DNA of 64,000 nucleotides from Congeria kusceri (Eukaryota; Mollusca; Bivalvia; Myida; Dreissenidae), in assembly GCA_027627225.1 (NCBI GenBank), contig CM051030.1, positions 27,025,927-27,089,926 on the forward strand, given 5' to 3'. Under the pieces are notes generated by a model that searched no databases, had not been told where the DNA came from, and saw only the letters and a list, made by a program, of their open reading frames with translations. Position numbers and translations under genes: made by a program. Each line of letters begins with the position of its first letter. Position 1 is the first letter of the stretch. Below, one piece after another: positions 24,095-34,869 of this stretch.

Positions 24095-24330
24095 GCATAT
24101 GTTTGACCTTGAACCGATGATGCTGATAAACCTTAACCCATATTGTCTGACCTATTCACCTCTTTGACTAAATTAGATGATGACGTTGGTTGACCTCAAT
24201 CCGATGTTGAAGTGATCCGGGTCACTAACATGCGCCACAGTAACCTACAATGACTGACCCAAATAACCAACCTTGACACTGACCTAGATGATGACGTAGG
24301 GTTGACCTACTGATCTGGATCTGGGGGTTG
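24095..24330. repeat. Degenerate TGACCT-rich low-complexity tract
   Basis: Repeated 'tgacctN', 'gatgatgacgt(t/a)gg' and 'gcgccac' words occur at irregular spacing ('tagatgatgacgttggttga' near 24174, again near 24287). It resembles a decayed minisatellite leading into the 36-bp array. Confidence 0.5.
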
Positions 24331-24382
24331 CGCCACTTGCGCCACCTCTAATAAACCTCATTTGCTACTACTCTTAAGACTT

Positions 24383-24866
24383 TGTGCGATTTCCGCTCGG
24401 GATTTCTTTCTGGAATCTACGGCGATTTCCGTTCGGGTGTCGTGTTTATGACTATATGCAATTTCCGGTCGGGAGACCAACTTTGGACTTTCTGCGTTTA
24501 CTGGTCGGGAGTCATACTGGACATTTTCTGCGATTTCCGGTCGGGAGTTGCTCTTGGGATTTTGGGCGATTTCCGGTCGGGAGTCATATTTAAAACTTTC
24601 TGCGATTTTCGGTCGATTGTCACTCTTGGGACATTCTGCGTTTTCCGCTCGGGTGTCATGTTTATGACTATGTGTAATTTCCGGTCGGGAGATCTTATTC
24701 GGACAATCTACGTTTTACGGTCGGAAGTAATTCTGGACATTTTCGGCGATTTCCGATCGGGAGTCATATTGAGAACCTACTGCGATTTCCGGTCTGGATT
24801 CATTTTGGTTCTGTAGTCAATTTTTGGTCGGGAGACGTTCTTTCAACTTTCTGCGATTTCCGGCGT
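24383..24866 (+). repeat. 36-bp minisatellite, ~13.5 units, with 6-unit higher-order repeat
   Basis: The unit is 'tgcgatttccggtcgggagt' plus a variable half such as 'catactggacattttc'. Units 2, 3 and 4 resemble units 8, 9 and 10 more than their neighbours (for example 'catgtttatgactatg' followed by 'atttccggtcgggaga'), giving a ~216 bp higher-order period. The multiple-of-three unit keeps a 144-codon frame open (24382-24816) with a 12-residue repeat around 'DFRSG'. No flanking unique coding sequence supports a real protein. Confidence 0.92.
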
Positions 24867-24937
24867 TTGTTTATTTAATGAATTGTATTGGATAATAAGA
24901 TATTGATATTGATGCTTGTCCGACAACAATGATGCAT

Positions 24938-24979
24938 ACTACTACTACTACTAATAATAATAATAATAATAATTATTAC

Positions 24980-25009
<30 letters not shown>
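24938..25009. repeat. Compound trinucleotide microsatellite (ACT)n(AAT)n(ATT)n
   Basis: Runs of 'act', then 'aat', then 'att' follow one another; the 'aat' and 'att' halves are complementary and could fold. Confidence 0.95.
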
Positions 25010-25012
<3 letters not shown>

Positions 25013-25580
25013 AATGAGCATTGATGAATAATAAGTACAGATCTTGTTCAGTTACATAATAATGTAAGATTGAAAACATGATGTAAGATTGTTACATAAT
25101 AATGTAAGACTGAAACATTTATTTTCAACAATCCATCCATGTACTTTTGCGTTATGCTAATTTGATAGTTATTCGTTTTGTGCACATTAACGATAACAAT
25201 TCATTTATTGGCATGGCTACCTTTGAACAATAACACTCATATTCTTGGATTGTTAAAGCCAAATTATTAATTTGGCGTACTCAAACGTTTTAAATCACGG
25301 TATACTGTATACTGTGGAATGATACACAACTCAGTTTTGAGACGCTACAGTGTTACACTTGAATGTTTATTTATCAGTGTAATTGAGTAAATGTAAACAT
25401 AACAAGGAAGTTTATAACACTTCCTGGTCTAAATAGCAAAATGGTGAACCTGTTTAAAATCATAATGTTTTTTGGTGGATTACACACTATTTCCCGAGGT
25501 AACAGTTTGATTTTTTACTTGCACTATTTAAACATTATGCGTTTTCCTTAAATATTTAAATAAAACAATAATCAAAACGC
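25010..25580. other. AT-rich non-coding DNA
   Basis: Contains a short direct repeat 'tacataataatgtaaga' near 25054 and 25090 and a small 'ggaagtttataacacttcc' hairpin near 25408. No gene. Confidence 0.5.
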
Positions 25581-25594
25581 AAACTCCACATTTA

Positions 25595-25850
25595 TTGATC
25601 AATTATTAGAATTCTACGAAGTCACAGTGAGGTGTTAGACTTTGATATATACGGGATATCTAAAATGGCTTATCAGGATTTCAGAGTATATGTAGTCCGG
25701 TGTATTAGTGTCTCCAACGGGAACGGTGGGTTGGGCATATCAAAGGCTAAGATCACACTAATTCTAATCATTCATAAATACATTTCGAATAATTTATTAA
25801 TTCTACGTCATCACAGTGTGACTCAGCCTTTGCTATGAAAATTTTAGTAG
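25595..25850 (+). repeat. Dispersed repeat, two diverged direct copies; inverted copy at 33.7 kb
   Basis: 'attctacgNNgtcacagtga' at about 25610 and 'attctacgtcatcacagtgt' at about 25799 start related blocks. The first also shares 'gggatatct' and 'tggcttatcag' with the reverse complement of 33700-33800; the second shares 'acagtgtgactcagc' and 'tttgctatga' with it. Confidence 0.7.
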
Positions 25851-26077
25851 CCACCGGTCTACAAGGGAATGGACTACACACATTAACTAAGCTCTCTGTT
25901 TTTTGTGATCTGTTAATCCACTGAATAAACAGTACTTCAACTGTTGCAGAACATGTTATATATTAACAAAAATACCGGTGCTATGGAAATTTTCTCAGTT
26001 GCATAATTACATCAATTACAAATCTTAATAACCCATGTGGTAAACACAAACATCATTGCTTGTAATCAGTGTTATAC

Positions 26078-26361
26078 TTACTGAGAATCGCTCATGTAAA
26101 CATAAGTGCCGTAAGTAATCGGCTTATCATAAAACTGCAGAAAAAATGCACTCTTTTAGACCAACAAGCTGTCCAAATGATTGGCGAGAGCTTGGATTTG
26201 TTTACACATTATGCAGAAGCTGCTCGAACACCATGAGGTTTGAATATGGCAATCTCAATACCTAAAGTACCAAGCACAGTTGTAATCCACCGAGCAATTG
26301 TGTCTTGTACAACATTGCTGATTCCTTTCCCAAAAGAGACTTTCGTACCTCTAAGTACGAA
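26078..26361 (-). pseudogene. C-terminal relic of a tyrosine recombinase (DIRS/Crypton-type?)
   Basis: The minus strand reads 'DTIARWITTVLGTLGIEIAI' then 'FKPHGVRAASA', a stop, then 'IIWTACWSK' and, in a shifted frame, 'QFYDKPITYG'. These fit the H-x-x-R, W and nucleophilic Y blocks of eukaryotic tyrosine recombinases (usual text: KPHSTRAAS ... GWS ... FY). The catalytic Tyr codon is still present but out of frame with the H-x-x-R box. One stop and at least one frameshift make it dead. No RT or RNase H is visible nearby, so DIRS, Ngaro, Crypton or a host recombinase-like gene cannot be separated. Confidence 0.65.
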
Positions 26362-26369
26362 AACATACA

Positions 26370-28520
26370 ATACAATTGAAGTTACGACAGAGCCGAGTTA
26401 ACCACGCCCACCGATTTTAAGGCAGACTACTCTGTTTGTGTCCGTCAAAAATATAACATTGCGTCACGAGTCGGTACGCTAGCCAATATACCGGTCTACT
26501 CTGGAAAAACGTATTGTAAGTTCAGTGCACAAGCTTTTGTGTTAGCATCTTACGTTGAAAAAAAAGTAGCACGACCACTGCGGAAATCGTTAAATTCACG
26601 GGGAGATCTAACATACAGTGGTGTCAAAATGTCAAATAGTAAAATAGTCGCACTGTCGATAAAAGACGATATGTTGATAGTATCGACATCAACAAAAATC
26701 AACGCGTCTAACAAAAAGCTTTCTGCAAATGCAAACAATTAAAATTTCTTAAATTCCATTACGAATGTGTATGTGTGTGTTTTTTTTTCAGTTACGTATA
26801 CTCAGTAAATTATTTTGAACCTACCTTACCTCCGATACTTTCTTGCGTGTTCACAGTTGTATTGGTCCAATAGGACTAACGGACAATGTCTGCGGTTATA
26901 TCTTTTACCCACAAGGCATTAGAGCTATTCATCTTGGTCCAAACCGTATTTTAACATCCTTAATATGTATTTATCCTTCCTTGTTATTTATTCTTTATAC
27001 ATGCATTCAGTTGTTCCATGTTGCCAAGCACGCATAGACTATGCCATAGTCTTTGTTTACATTTTATTGTTGTATTTGATGGTTCTCTAACTGCAAAATG
27101 AATCCATTTTACCCTCAGATATCAAATTGCAATTGTTCTTTAAACAAAATATAGTGTTGTGTAAAGTATTTATTTCCAGTAATCACACTGAAAATTGCAG
27201 TATTGAAGAAGTTTTCAGTGTTCGTGGACTTTCTCCGGGCGCCATTTTGTTTTGATGGTTTGTCTGCGGTCTTCCTTGGTTAGTCTCGATGTTGAAGACG
27301 TGGATTTCAAACAGAGTGCAGTAACCATTAAAGATGCTACCGAAAAACATAAACTTTTAATCCAATTTTGGCGATTAATCCGTATATAACAAATATAGAA
27401 AACACTTTGTACGTTTTCGTAATCCATTTCTGAACACTCTTTTAAAGTACATTTTCGAGAGTTTGACAATCTAACGCAGATCTACGAATTTATTCATCTT
27501 GAATTTTGCCTACAACACTTGTGCGTTTAAATCCTGTGACTGTGTAAACTAAATCTACGTAGCATAACGCGTCATACACATGTTATTTTTAGAATCAGGG
27601 AATTTTGTAGAACTGAACGGACTTTCACTATTACTTTTTCTAAAGGTTACACGCCACCAAAGCGTGACTACAAAAATATAACAATACTATTGGATTTTCC
27701 GACATGTTGGTCAGTATGACGGACAAAATGGCGGATGCAGCACATGCTTATTAGAGCCGCGATCTGATTGGCTTATTGACCGGTCAATCATCGGTCCGTC
27801 GTAACGTCAATTCTTGTCATTACGAAAAGCCCAGTGATTTTAACGTCACTTAAAATGATAATTTGAACGTGATCGCTTTAGCAAATCGCCATATGGTATT
27901 GTTATATCATTACTACCAATATGTATATTTCTGATGTTAATCATAGGCAAAGATTGGATGCGTTGTCCTGATAATGAATATAAATGCATGGCAGTCTTTA
28001 CTGACGACTATTTTGAAACAACTAACTCTATTATTTATATTTAAACTAACTATATAATGTGGCACATTGTTTACATATCATGTTTATGAATATCTTGATG
28101 ATAGTAAATGTACTTAAATCACTCTGCACCGGATGTATGGCCTAGCTGAAACAAGTGAGGCAAATAATGTAAATACATCGTTTATAAGTGATGACAAGGG
28201 ATTATAACTCCTTTCTTTACAAAACAATATCCATTTCTCCAAATGTTACATTATAATATATAATAATTAGCAGATTGTGGTATTCAATGCAATTTATACT
28301 GTTTCCAGAGAATATTCAAACAATCAGATGTAATTTGTTTAGTATCGTGTGTACCTTGTAGATCTGGGTAATGTAAACATATCTTTAGTCACAGGCAAAA
28401 GTCTTGGGCAGTCGAACGACATTCTCAGAAATTGAGGAAAATCACATGAGTGTTACACTTGTAACTACAATTGCCGCCCCTGTCGGTAGTTGTAACTTCT
28501 GTTATGCTCATCCGACAAAA
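26370..28520. other. Non-coding, no supported gene
   Basis: Two overlapping opposite-strand frames at 26539-26742 have no motif. An 84-codon minus-strand frame at 27215-27469 overlaps an 'aaaatggcgcccgg' start-like context on the same strand, and 'aaaatggcggatgc' at 27727 is similar, but neither leads into a sustained frame. Confidence 0.4.
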
Positions 28521-28527
28521 ATGAAGC

Positions 28528-28559
<32 letters not shown>

Positions 28560-28560
28560 G
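28528..28560. repeat. (AAT)n microsatellite
   Basis: About eleven 'aat' units with one 'act' interruption. Confidence 0.95.
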
Positions 28561-28940
28561 ATGATTGGTCAGCTCTGTATGCGTAATACGTTTTTACTCG
28601 TCTATTCATTATTGAAGCAAATTATTATATGTCTGACACACCAACACATTTAAAATTCTATGAAATACAGATCTTTAAACCATCCACACTGTATCTAAAT
28701 TAAATACTCGGGACTCGGTATCAAAATTACATACTGGATGAAATTTTAAGACCCATTCATATTTTAAGCTGACAACCACACATTTCCCCGTATTGCAAAT
28801 AATAAGTGGGACCTTTGTTGAACCTTGCTTATTAAAACAAACAACAGCCGTTGTACTATCAGCACAAATTCTGATATGCCTGTCTATTATTTCTCTACAC
28901 AATGAGTGAAACGTTAATCAAACGGATTTTAGTTAATGGC

Positions 28941-28978
28941 AATTAACCAGTAGACAGCGAGGAGATAGCTCCGCCCAC
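28941..28978 (+). repeat. Left inverted repeat of the YqaJ element, with GC-box-like block
   Basis: Two conserved blocks (15 and 11 bp) are separated by 12 bases absent on the right. 'ctccgcccac' resembles a GC box and lies about 50 bp upstream of the first ATG, so it could also serve as a promoter. Confidence 0.6.
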
Positions 28979-29023
28979 TGATCACATGACCAAACCCTTG
29001 GACAACTTTAGACGATTTAAAAA

Positions 29024-29290
29024 ATGGACGACACGCAATCGTTAAGTGCTCTTCCCAGCGCGTTTGGAGAACATTTTTTGCAATATAAGCCGTCATTGCC
29101 ACAGAGAATTCAAGGGAGAAAGTTTGCGAATGAGTCGTACGTTGCCTTTGGGAACTTTTAAATAGGTTTGGATACGCTAATCTTGGTTAAAGCCGGTGTT
29201 TATCGAAGCCAAAGGCATAATGACGAGGCGCATACAATCAACTTGTCGGTGGAGGGAGATTTCGTATGCACTTTGCAGTTGCACGACAGG
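29024..29290 (+). pseudogene. First exon of YqaJ-element protein, one in-frame stop
   Basis: The ATG at 29024 opens 45 codons, then TAA (29159-29161), and the same frame stays open to a donor-like 'gtatgt' at 29291. After the stop it reads 'LVKAGVYRSQRHNDEAHTIN' and 'VCTLQLHD'. This resembles the segment before and into a SWIM zinc finger found upstream of YqaJ domains in bivalve proteins, but the Cys/His ligands are largely lost. The exon ends in phase 0, matching exon 2. Confidence rests mainly on position and context. Confidence 0.45.
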
Positions 29291-29559
29291 GTATGTCAAG
29301 TTAACGTGTTCTTTGTTTGTAATTAAGTTGTATGTAACGAATATTTAAACAATTAATCATAATAAGCTATTGTCGAAAGTCCGTACTGTTCAAAATAATT
29401 ATGTAAACATTGCATCGCTGTGCTAATTAAATTTCCGAAACTACATCTGATCTACATTCTACAGTACTATATTATAATAATTATATATAGTGTACCACTA
29501 CAAAGTATAGACAGTATCAATGCTTGCTCTAGCGTTGGTAGTGTTTAATTGCATTTAAG

Positions 29560-29795
29560 AAATAATTTTCAATTTATCGTTGAAAATCTGTCATTTAACA
29601 CAGATTTGGAGTTCTGATGTGTAGGCATTAAACTACAAGGGCGTTATTCTTTTCAATTCTAACTTGATCTGTCAAATAATTTTGCATTTGAAATAAGAAA
29701 TACATTTTACTATGCTGCGCTAAGAATCTGGAGGATTTCTTTCCTTGTTTAGTGCGTATTTTAACGACGAAAATTTTGTTCTTTGTCTATAGAAG
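29560..29795 (+). repeat. Hairpin-type dispersed repeat, copy 2 (in the element's intron)
   Basis: Matches 10900-11215 in the same orientation ('aataattttcaat', 'ttctgatg', 'taggcattaaac', 'aataagaaatacat', 'attttgttctttgtct'), but the right hairpin arm is lost. It lies between the two exons of the YqaJ-type gene. Confidence 0.6.
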
Positions 29796-30246
29796 CGATT
29801 TTAATGAGCACCATTAAAAACTGGTATTGAAGCCTCACCGACTTTAACACTGAATTCGTTTTGATATTTCAAATGGGATATGTGAATCATTTGACACCAG
29901 AAACATAAATATATTCATGAATTGCGTGTACACGAATCCAGTGTAATACTTAAAGCTATTGTTAATAGATGAATCTCTCACAGATTCAACGGTCATTGGT
30001 TGACTTTGTTGCTGGCTTTTGCTTTGTTTCTCTACCTAATTAATTTTTTTTTAACTTTAAATTTTCACGTCTAAGTTCTTCATTACCCAGTAATTTGTGC
30101 TGCTAGTTGCCCCTTCAAAGAGTCATTTCAGCTGTGATTGCCAAAAGCTCCAATGGTGTCACACCAGAATCTGAAAAAAGAAAGTAATTATATACAGTTC
30201 TTCTTTATGGACATGCTACATATTTTGTATCATTAATCTATTTCAG

Positions 30247-31010
30247 TTGCCTCTGGTTGAACAAGCTGACAACCCTGTTGGTCAGTCTTTTTCTTGTGGA
30301 CAGCTGGCCTTTCCAGTGGTTACAGACACTGACTGGAGCAAGGCTGGTGATAAAGACTGGTCAAAAGTTGAGTTGACTTTGTCGGAGGCTGTCCAGTTGG
30401 AAAAAACACACAATACAACAGAACAGCTGTGAGTTGTGGATAGACCAGCGGAAGCACAGAATTACTGCGTCCAATATGGGCGCTATATAAACAGGCGCGT
30501 GTCTTTCACACAGAAATTTGTGGATTCTTTTCTAAAACAGAAGCCATTTAAATCGGCCGCCACGTCATATGGCTCTGCAAATGAAAATGTTGCCCGACTG
30601 ATGTATCAGAAGAAAACGGTAACCATGTGCACGACTGCGGGCTGGAAGTCATTCCGGCATTCCCATTCATTTGAGCCACACAGGGTGGGAAAGTATGCGA
30701 CTCCAAGACAATGGAAACGGGTATCCTAGAAATAAAGTGCACGTTTTCCATAAGGGACATGAGTATTATGGATGGTATCACTGCCTTGAAAGGTCGCACT
30801 CAATTCCATTTAGAAATGGATGAGAACAAAATCAAATTGAAAAAAAATCATGCATACTTCTTTCAAGTGCAGGAGCCCAGTTTTGTGATTTTGTAACTTT
30901 TAGAAAGTGTGAAATTCTTATCGAAATAATTTTTCATGACAAATCTGTCCAGTCTGATATAGTAAAAAAGCTAGAATGTTGTATACAACTTTCCAGTTGA
31001 AAAAGTATAC
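30247..31010 (+). pseudogene. YqaJ-like recombinase/exonuclease domain, broken
   Basis: Starts right after an acceptor 'tatttcag' in phase 0. It reads 'ELTLSEAVQLEKT', a TGA (30430-30432), then 'FTQKFVDSFLKQKPFKSAAT' and 'YGSANENVARLMY', the G-x-x-N-E block of YqaJ nucleases. A one-base frameshift near 30620 leads to 'HVHDCGLEVIPAFPFI', a stop, 'ATQGGKVCDS' and 'GILEIKC'. A further shift near 30870 leads to 'CDFVTF' and ends near 31010. In YqaJ/lambda-exonuclease folds the catalytic acids are in the E of the first block, the D of a G-x-x-P-D-G motif and the E-x-K. Here E-I-K is kept, but the P-D-G position reads Q-G-G. Two stops and two frameshifts show it is dead. Confidence 0.75.
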
Positions 31011-31646
31011 CTGAAGTAGAGCTGTCTTGTAGCTGAACTTGACTGCAAACGTCTTGATTTATCTGGGATTCCGTTAACATATAGTTGGCAATATAGTAAA
31101 GTTGCATTGGTCAATAAATCGAGTTACAATGACATAAGCTGCTCGTAACCATAGATGGAAATAACACATTCAAGCCTTTGTATTGATCAAGAGCATAAGC
31201 CTTTTAAGTTTTATTATCGGATAATCATTCATGCAATATTAAAAATGTTCTAACCTTACTGCAGACGTAAAGGCAGTAGTTTTGTCGTACGATCTTTATA
31301 TTTAGCTGGTGTTTGGGCCGACCGCAAGCTTTAATCAATTGCTTGCATCTTTCAAGCTGAAATTTAGGCTTCGGGAACGGATGGAACACCACACCACCTT
31401 CCAGACGTTCTTTTTACATACTATCGCTGTTACACAGCTCCTACTGGCACCGTTTAACCATTTTTCGAGAATTAAAATAGTTGAAATTATCACTAAGTTA
31501 GAGTATAACCCAGATCTACTTTCAGTTAGTTTGTCCAAGAAAAACTCTCGGATACAAAACTACTAGGTGCGCGTCCACGGACGATTTTCATTGGTTAACC
31601 GGTTATCGGTTCTAGAATTGTGGGCGGAGCCGTCTACTGGTTAATT

Positions 31647-33240
31647 ACTGGGCTGTTGTGTTTAATCAACATCCCATTTATCCCCTGTCTTTATGTCATT
31701 CATAAAAGTATGATTGTTAATAAACTATTTGTGAAAATGGATTTGTCATAGTACACTGAATCGAGCATTTTCAGAATTTGGCAAATTTACAATCCACAAC
31801 TTAATATGTTTAATACATCAGTCTGACAAGAAAACTGTTACATCCGAATGCCCATGATTTCCATGATTCATTCCAAGCAACTCATCTCTAATCTCTTTGT
31901 AAATAAAGCTGCATGTGGTACAGCAGGGCACAGCCATATATTTGCCAATTAAGCAACATTGTTTATCGCACAAGTTATGTTGGGAATGCTAGTAATAGAC
32001 TGGCTCTCGGTCACTATTTTTGCACTTTTTCGAGAGCTGATACTAATTGTCATTTTTCTTGAATTTAAATTAAAACAAAGAAACTCCATTATCTGCGTTG
32101 TCTTAAATGCAGGCTTGTCACTGTGAATCAAATGAACCGTTTACGCGACATTATATAAATGACCTGTATTTTCCAATCCCTGTTTCTGTGATGTGCAAAA
32201 ACCCACTTCAATAGTTTACTCTAACGACTTCCCAAAAGAACCTCGGGTTTTTGCTATAATTATTCATGTATTGTCAATGTACTATTACACGTCTTTCAGA
32301 TCGCCGCATGCTATGAAACAGTCTTTTTCCATTACACGCAGTGCTGCTTTCAATGTTTCCATTTTGAATTGCTTACACTCAACACTTTCATTCAAACGGC
32401 TTAAAATTAATTAATATCATTCTTATTAAATTGTCCTTGTTAGGTCGAATAAAATGTTAGACGCAAAGTCATCAGATGTATACGTTAGTTATTTAATAGC
32501 ACACTTTGAAGCAATTTTAAAAAAAAGCAATTGAAAGAAAAAAAAATCATATATTTTAATTGTTTTCTGCCAACTTAAAGTAATATATGTAGATACAATA
32601 TGTTGGTGTGACCAGTCAATGAATTAAATATTAACGCCCTTGATAGTGCTCAGAAACTTCTGATCTGATATGATGCTTTCAACTGCTCAATGAAACAGCT
32701 TATTTTCCCTGAAATACATTTGTTATAATCGCACAGGTCTATCAGTGACAACAATTTCCTGAGGCCCCTGTTTTTCTGTAAGCGTTTCCATAAAGCCCTT
32801 TCTTTGTTTATAATTTGTTTTTCCCGTTTCAGCAGCAATTCAATTTACAATGTTGACACAAATGCGGCTTAAACTGATGCTCGCCATGTGAATCTCTGTT
32901 TAAATTATAGTTGTGCCACACTGTTTGCATTTTAGCCAAATAGCAACTCAGTGTGTTAATGGTTCGTTTTCCAAGCTACATAACCAATTTTATTCCAAAC
33001 TTGTATATATATACTTAGGAAACAGTTGAATTTTGGCAATTTTCAAGCTGCTGGAACTTATCCATTATCGCATGAGCATTGTTTTTTGCTTACATTTTGT
33101 GAAACGATAAATTGATATTTCTTGCTAACTTATCTTGCCCCTTTCTACTTACACTGTCAGACTCATCAAAGATTTTATATAATTCTGCGAGCAAGCCCTT
33201 ACCACCATTAGTCACATCCGCCACATAATTGGAGGACACA
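31647..33240. other. Non-coding, nothing recognised
   Basis: AT-rich; several 60-75 codon frames on both strands (31949-32838) lack motifs. Confidence 0.45.
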
Positions 33241-33249
33241 TCCTCCAAT

Positions 33250-33495
33250 CCGGTTGGTAGTCATTTTCCCGACATGTCATCAACATTTGACACTACTTTG
33301 TCACTTTGGGAGATTTGACCCGACATGTCACTGTGGGTTGGTTGGCATATGCCCGACGTGTTTGACACTAATGTGTCACTTTAGGAGCTTTGTCCCGATA
33401 TGTCATTGTATATTTGTGGGCATTTCCTCGACATGTCATCAACATATGACACTACTGTGTCACTTTGGGAGCTTTGTCCCGACATGTCACTGTGT
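33250..33495 (+). repeat. Minisatellite, ~70-84 bp unit, 3 copies
   Basis: The unit contains 'cgacatgtcatcaacat', 'ttgacactacNttgtcactt', 'gggagctttg' and 'cccgacatgtcactgt'. The middle copy lacks the 'atgtcatcaacat' part. 'gacatgtc' is itself palindromic. Frames across it are artefacts. Confidence 0.9.
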
Positions 33496-33699
33496 AAATC
33501 CTCCATAATTATGTCCCTATCACGTAATATTCAATATATATCAATCAATATATACAAAATACTCATCTGTATCAGTAAAGTAATATTATGTAACTTAGTC
33601 CAAATAACAAAAAACACGATATCTAAATAGAGATCTACACTTAAAAACCTTCTCCCTTATGCTACATATTTTAGCCCTATTTGTTAAATAAACACGTCC

Positions 33700-33800
33700 A
33701 TCCCGCTAAGCGTGGAAACAACCTCTGATAAGCCACTGAAGATATCCTATCTCATAGCAAAGCTGAGTCACACTGTGATGATGTAGAATAAATGTTTATG
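33700..33800 (-). repeat. Dispersed repeat, inverted copy of 25595-25850
   Basis: The reverse complement reads 'attctacatcatcacagtgt', 'gactcagctttgctatgag', 'ggatatct' and 'tggcttatcag', matching the 25.6 kb copies in order. Confidence 0.75.
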
Positions 33801-34690
33801 TAAAGCAATAAGTCTTTGAATACAATCTGGTCAATCTTTGGATAAAACAATATGTGTTACATGGCTCTTAAGATCAAAAGATTCTTGCATAGTATAAGCG
33901 TTCAAGATTCAAAATATAATCAAACTATATATAATGTCCATAATGGCGGTTTGTGTTTTGTTTATCGACCTAGGATTTGACTCGGTATTCGAACTGTGAC
34001 TATATTTCTGTCATGCGTTTGAATGTCGATACAAGTTAAGTATCTTATTCGCAGTTTATGCTTCATCAGTTAACTCTTTCTACAGTATCCATATGATATT
34101 TTAATGCTTCGCTTGGGTAAAACATGATTAAGTTGTACATCCTTTTATAACGATTGTATTGCGCGTTTGATGATAATGTACACGGGCGTTGCCACATTAT
34201 ATTATATCTCCGAGTGATTGTTCAATGCATGTTCAATGTCAAGCAACATCCCAAATTGTAGATATAAATCAAAGTGCTGACATTGTTGATAAAGCCATAA
34301 ACACGAGTGCAATATACATAAATAATGATCCCGTACACACATACGTATAATAAGCATGGCCGCAAAGATAACTATGTTGTCATTGGAGTACATCAATTGA
34401 CATATGCTATTTTGAATTACGGAAGCAAACCGGTACGTTTTAAATTCTGATAGTTAATTAAATTATTAAAATTAAATAAACAACAAGTAATAAATCAACA
34501 CAAATGTCGTTAATCAATGCTTAACATTTAACTGTGCTTTGAAATTGTATTTATGGGTAAATATGTGATGTGTAAATATGTCATTGCGGTACATCTAAAT
34601 CATACTTCGAAACGCGATACTACGAATAGTCACGGGAGACAAGAGTTTGTTCGTGTTATCGCGTTTTTCGTAGTATCGCATCTTTAGGAA
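33801..34690. other. AT-rich non-coding DNA
   Basis: No supported gene or repeat. Confidence 0.45.
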
Positions 34691-34703
34691 ATTTCGCAAC
34701 CTC

Positions 34704-34866
34704 GTACCTGTACACGTACTCGTACTTGTACTCGTACTTGTACTCGTACTTGTACTCGTACTTGCACTCGTACTTGCACTCGTACTTGTACTCGTACTTG
34801 CACTCGTACGTGTACTCGTACTCGTACGTGTACTCGTACTTGTACACGTACGAGTACAAGTACTAT
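34704..34866. repeat. (GTACTC/GTACTT)n hexanucleotide array ending in an inverted tail
   Basis: Alternating 'cgtact' and 'tgtact' hexamers run for about 160 bp, so a palindromic GTAC recurs every 6 bp. At the right end the strand sense flips ('gtacttgtac' then 'gtacgagtacaagtac'), making a foldback. All three minus-strand frames stay open across it and encode Thr/Ser, Tyr/Glu/Lys or Val/Arg repeats; none is supported as a gene. Confidence 0.92.
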
Positions 34867-34869
34867 TAC

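Larger units (their letters stand above)
28941..31646 (+). mobile_element. Putative DNA element carrying a YqaJ-like gene, bounded by inverted repeats
   Basis: The left end has 'aattaaccagtagac' (28941-28955), then 12 bases, then 'gctccgcccac' (28968-28978). The right end has the exact reverse complements of both blocks with one base between them (31620-31646). Between them lies a plus-strand gene with a SWIM-like first exon and a YqaJ-nuclease-like second exon, both broken. YqaJ-domain genes are abundant in bivalves, and some DNA transposons (ISL2EU/IS4EU type) are recalled to carry one. No transposase is visible, so the unit would be non-autonomous. No clear target-site duplication was found. 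Confidence 0.6.

Noticed and set aside
24382..24816. 144-residue repeat protein
   Set aside because: In-phase 36-bp minisatellite explains the open frame; no start context, exon or flanking unique domain.
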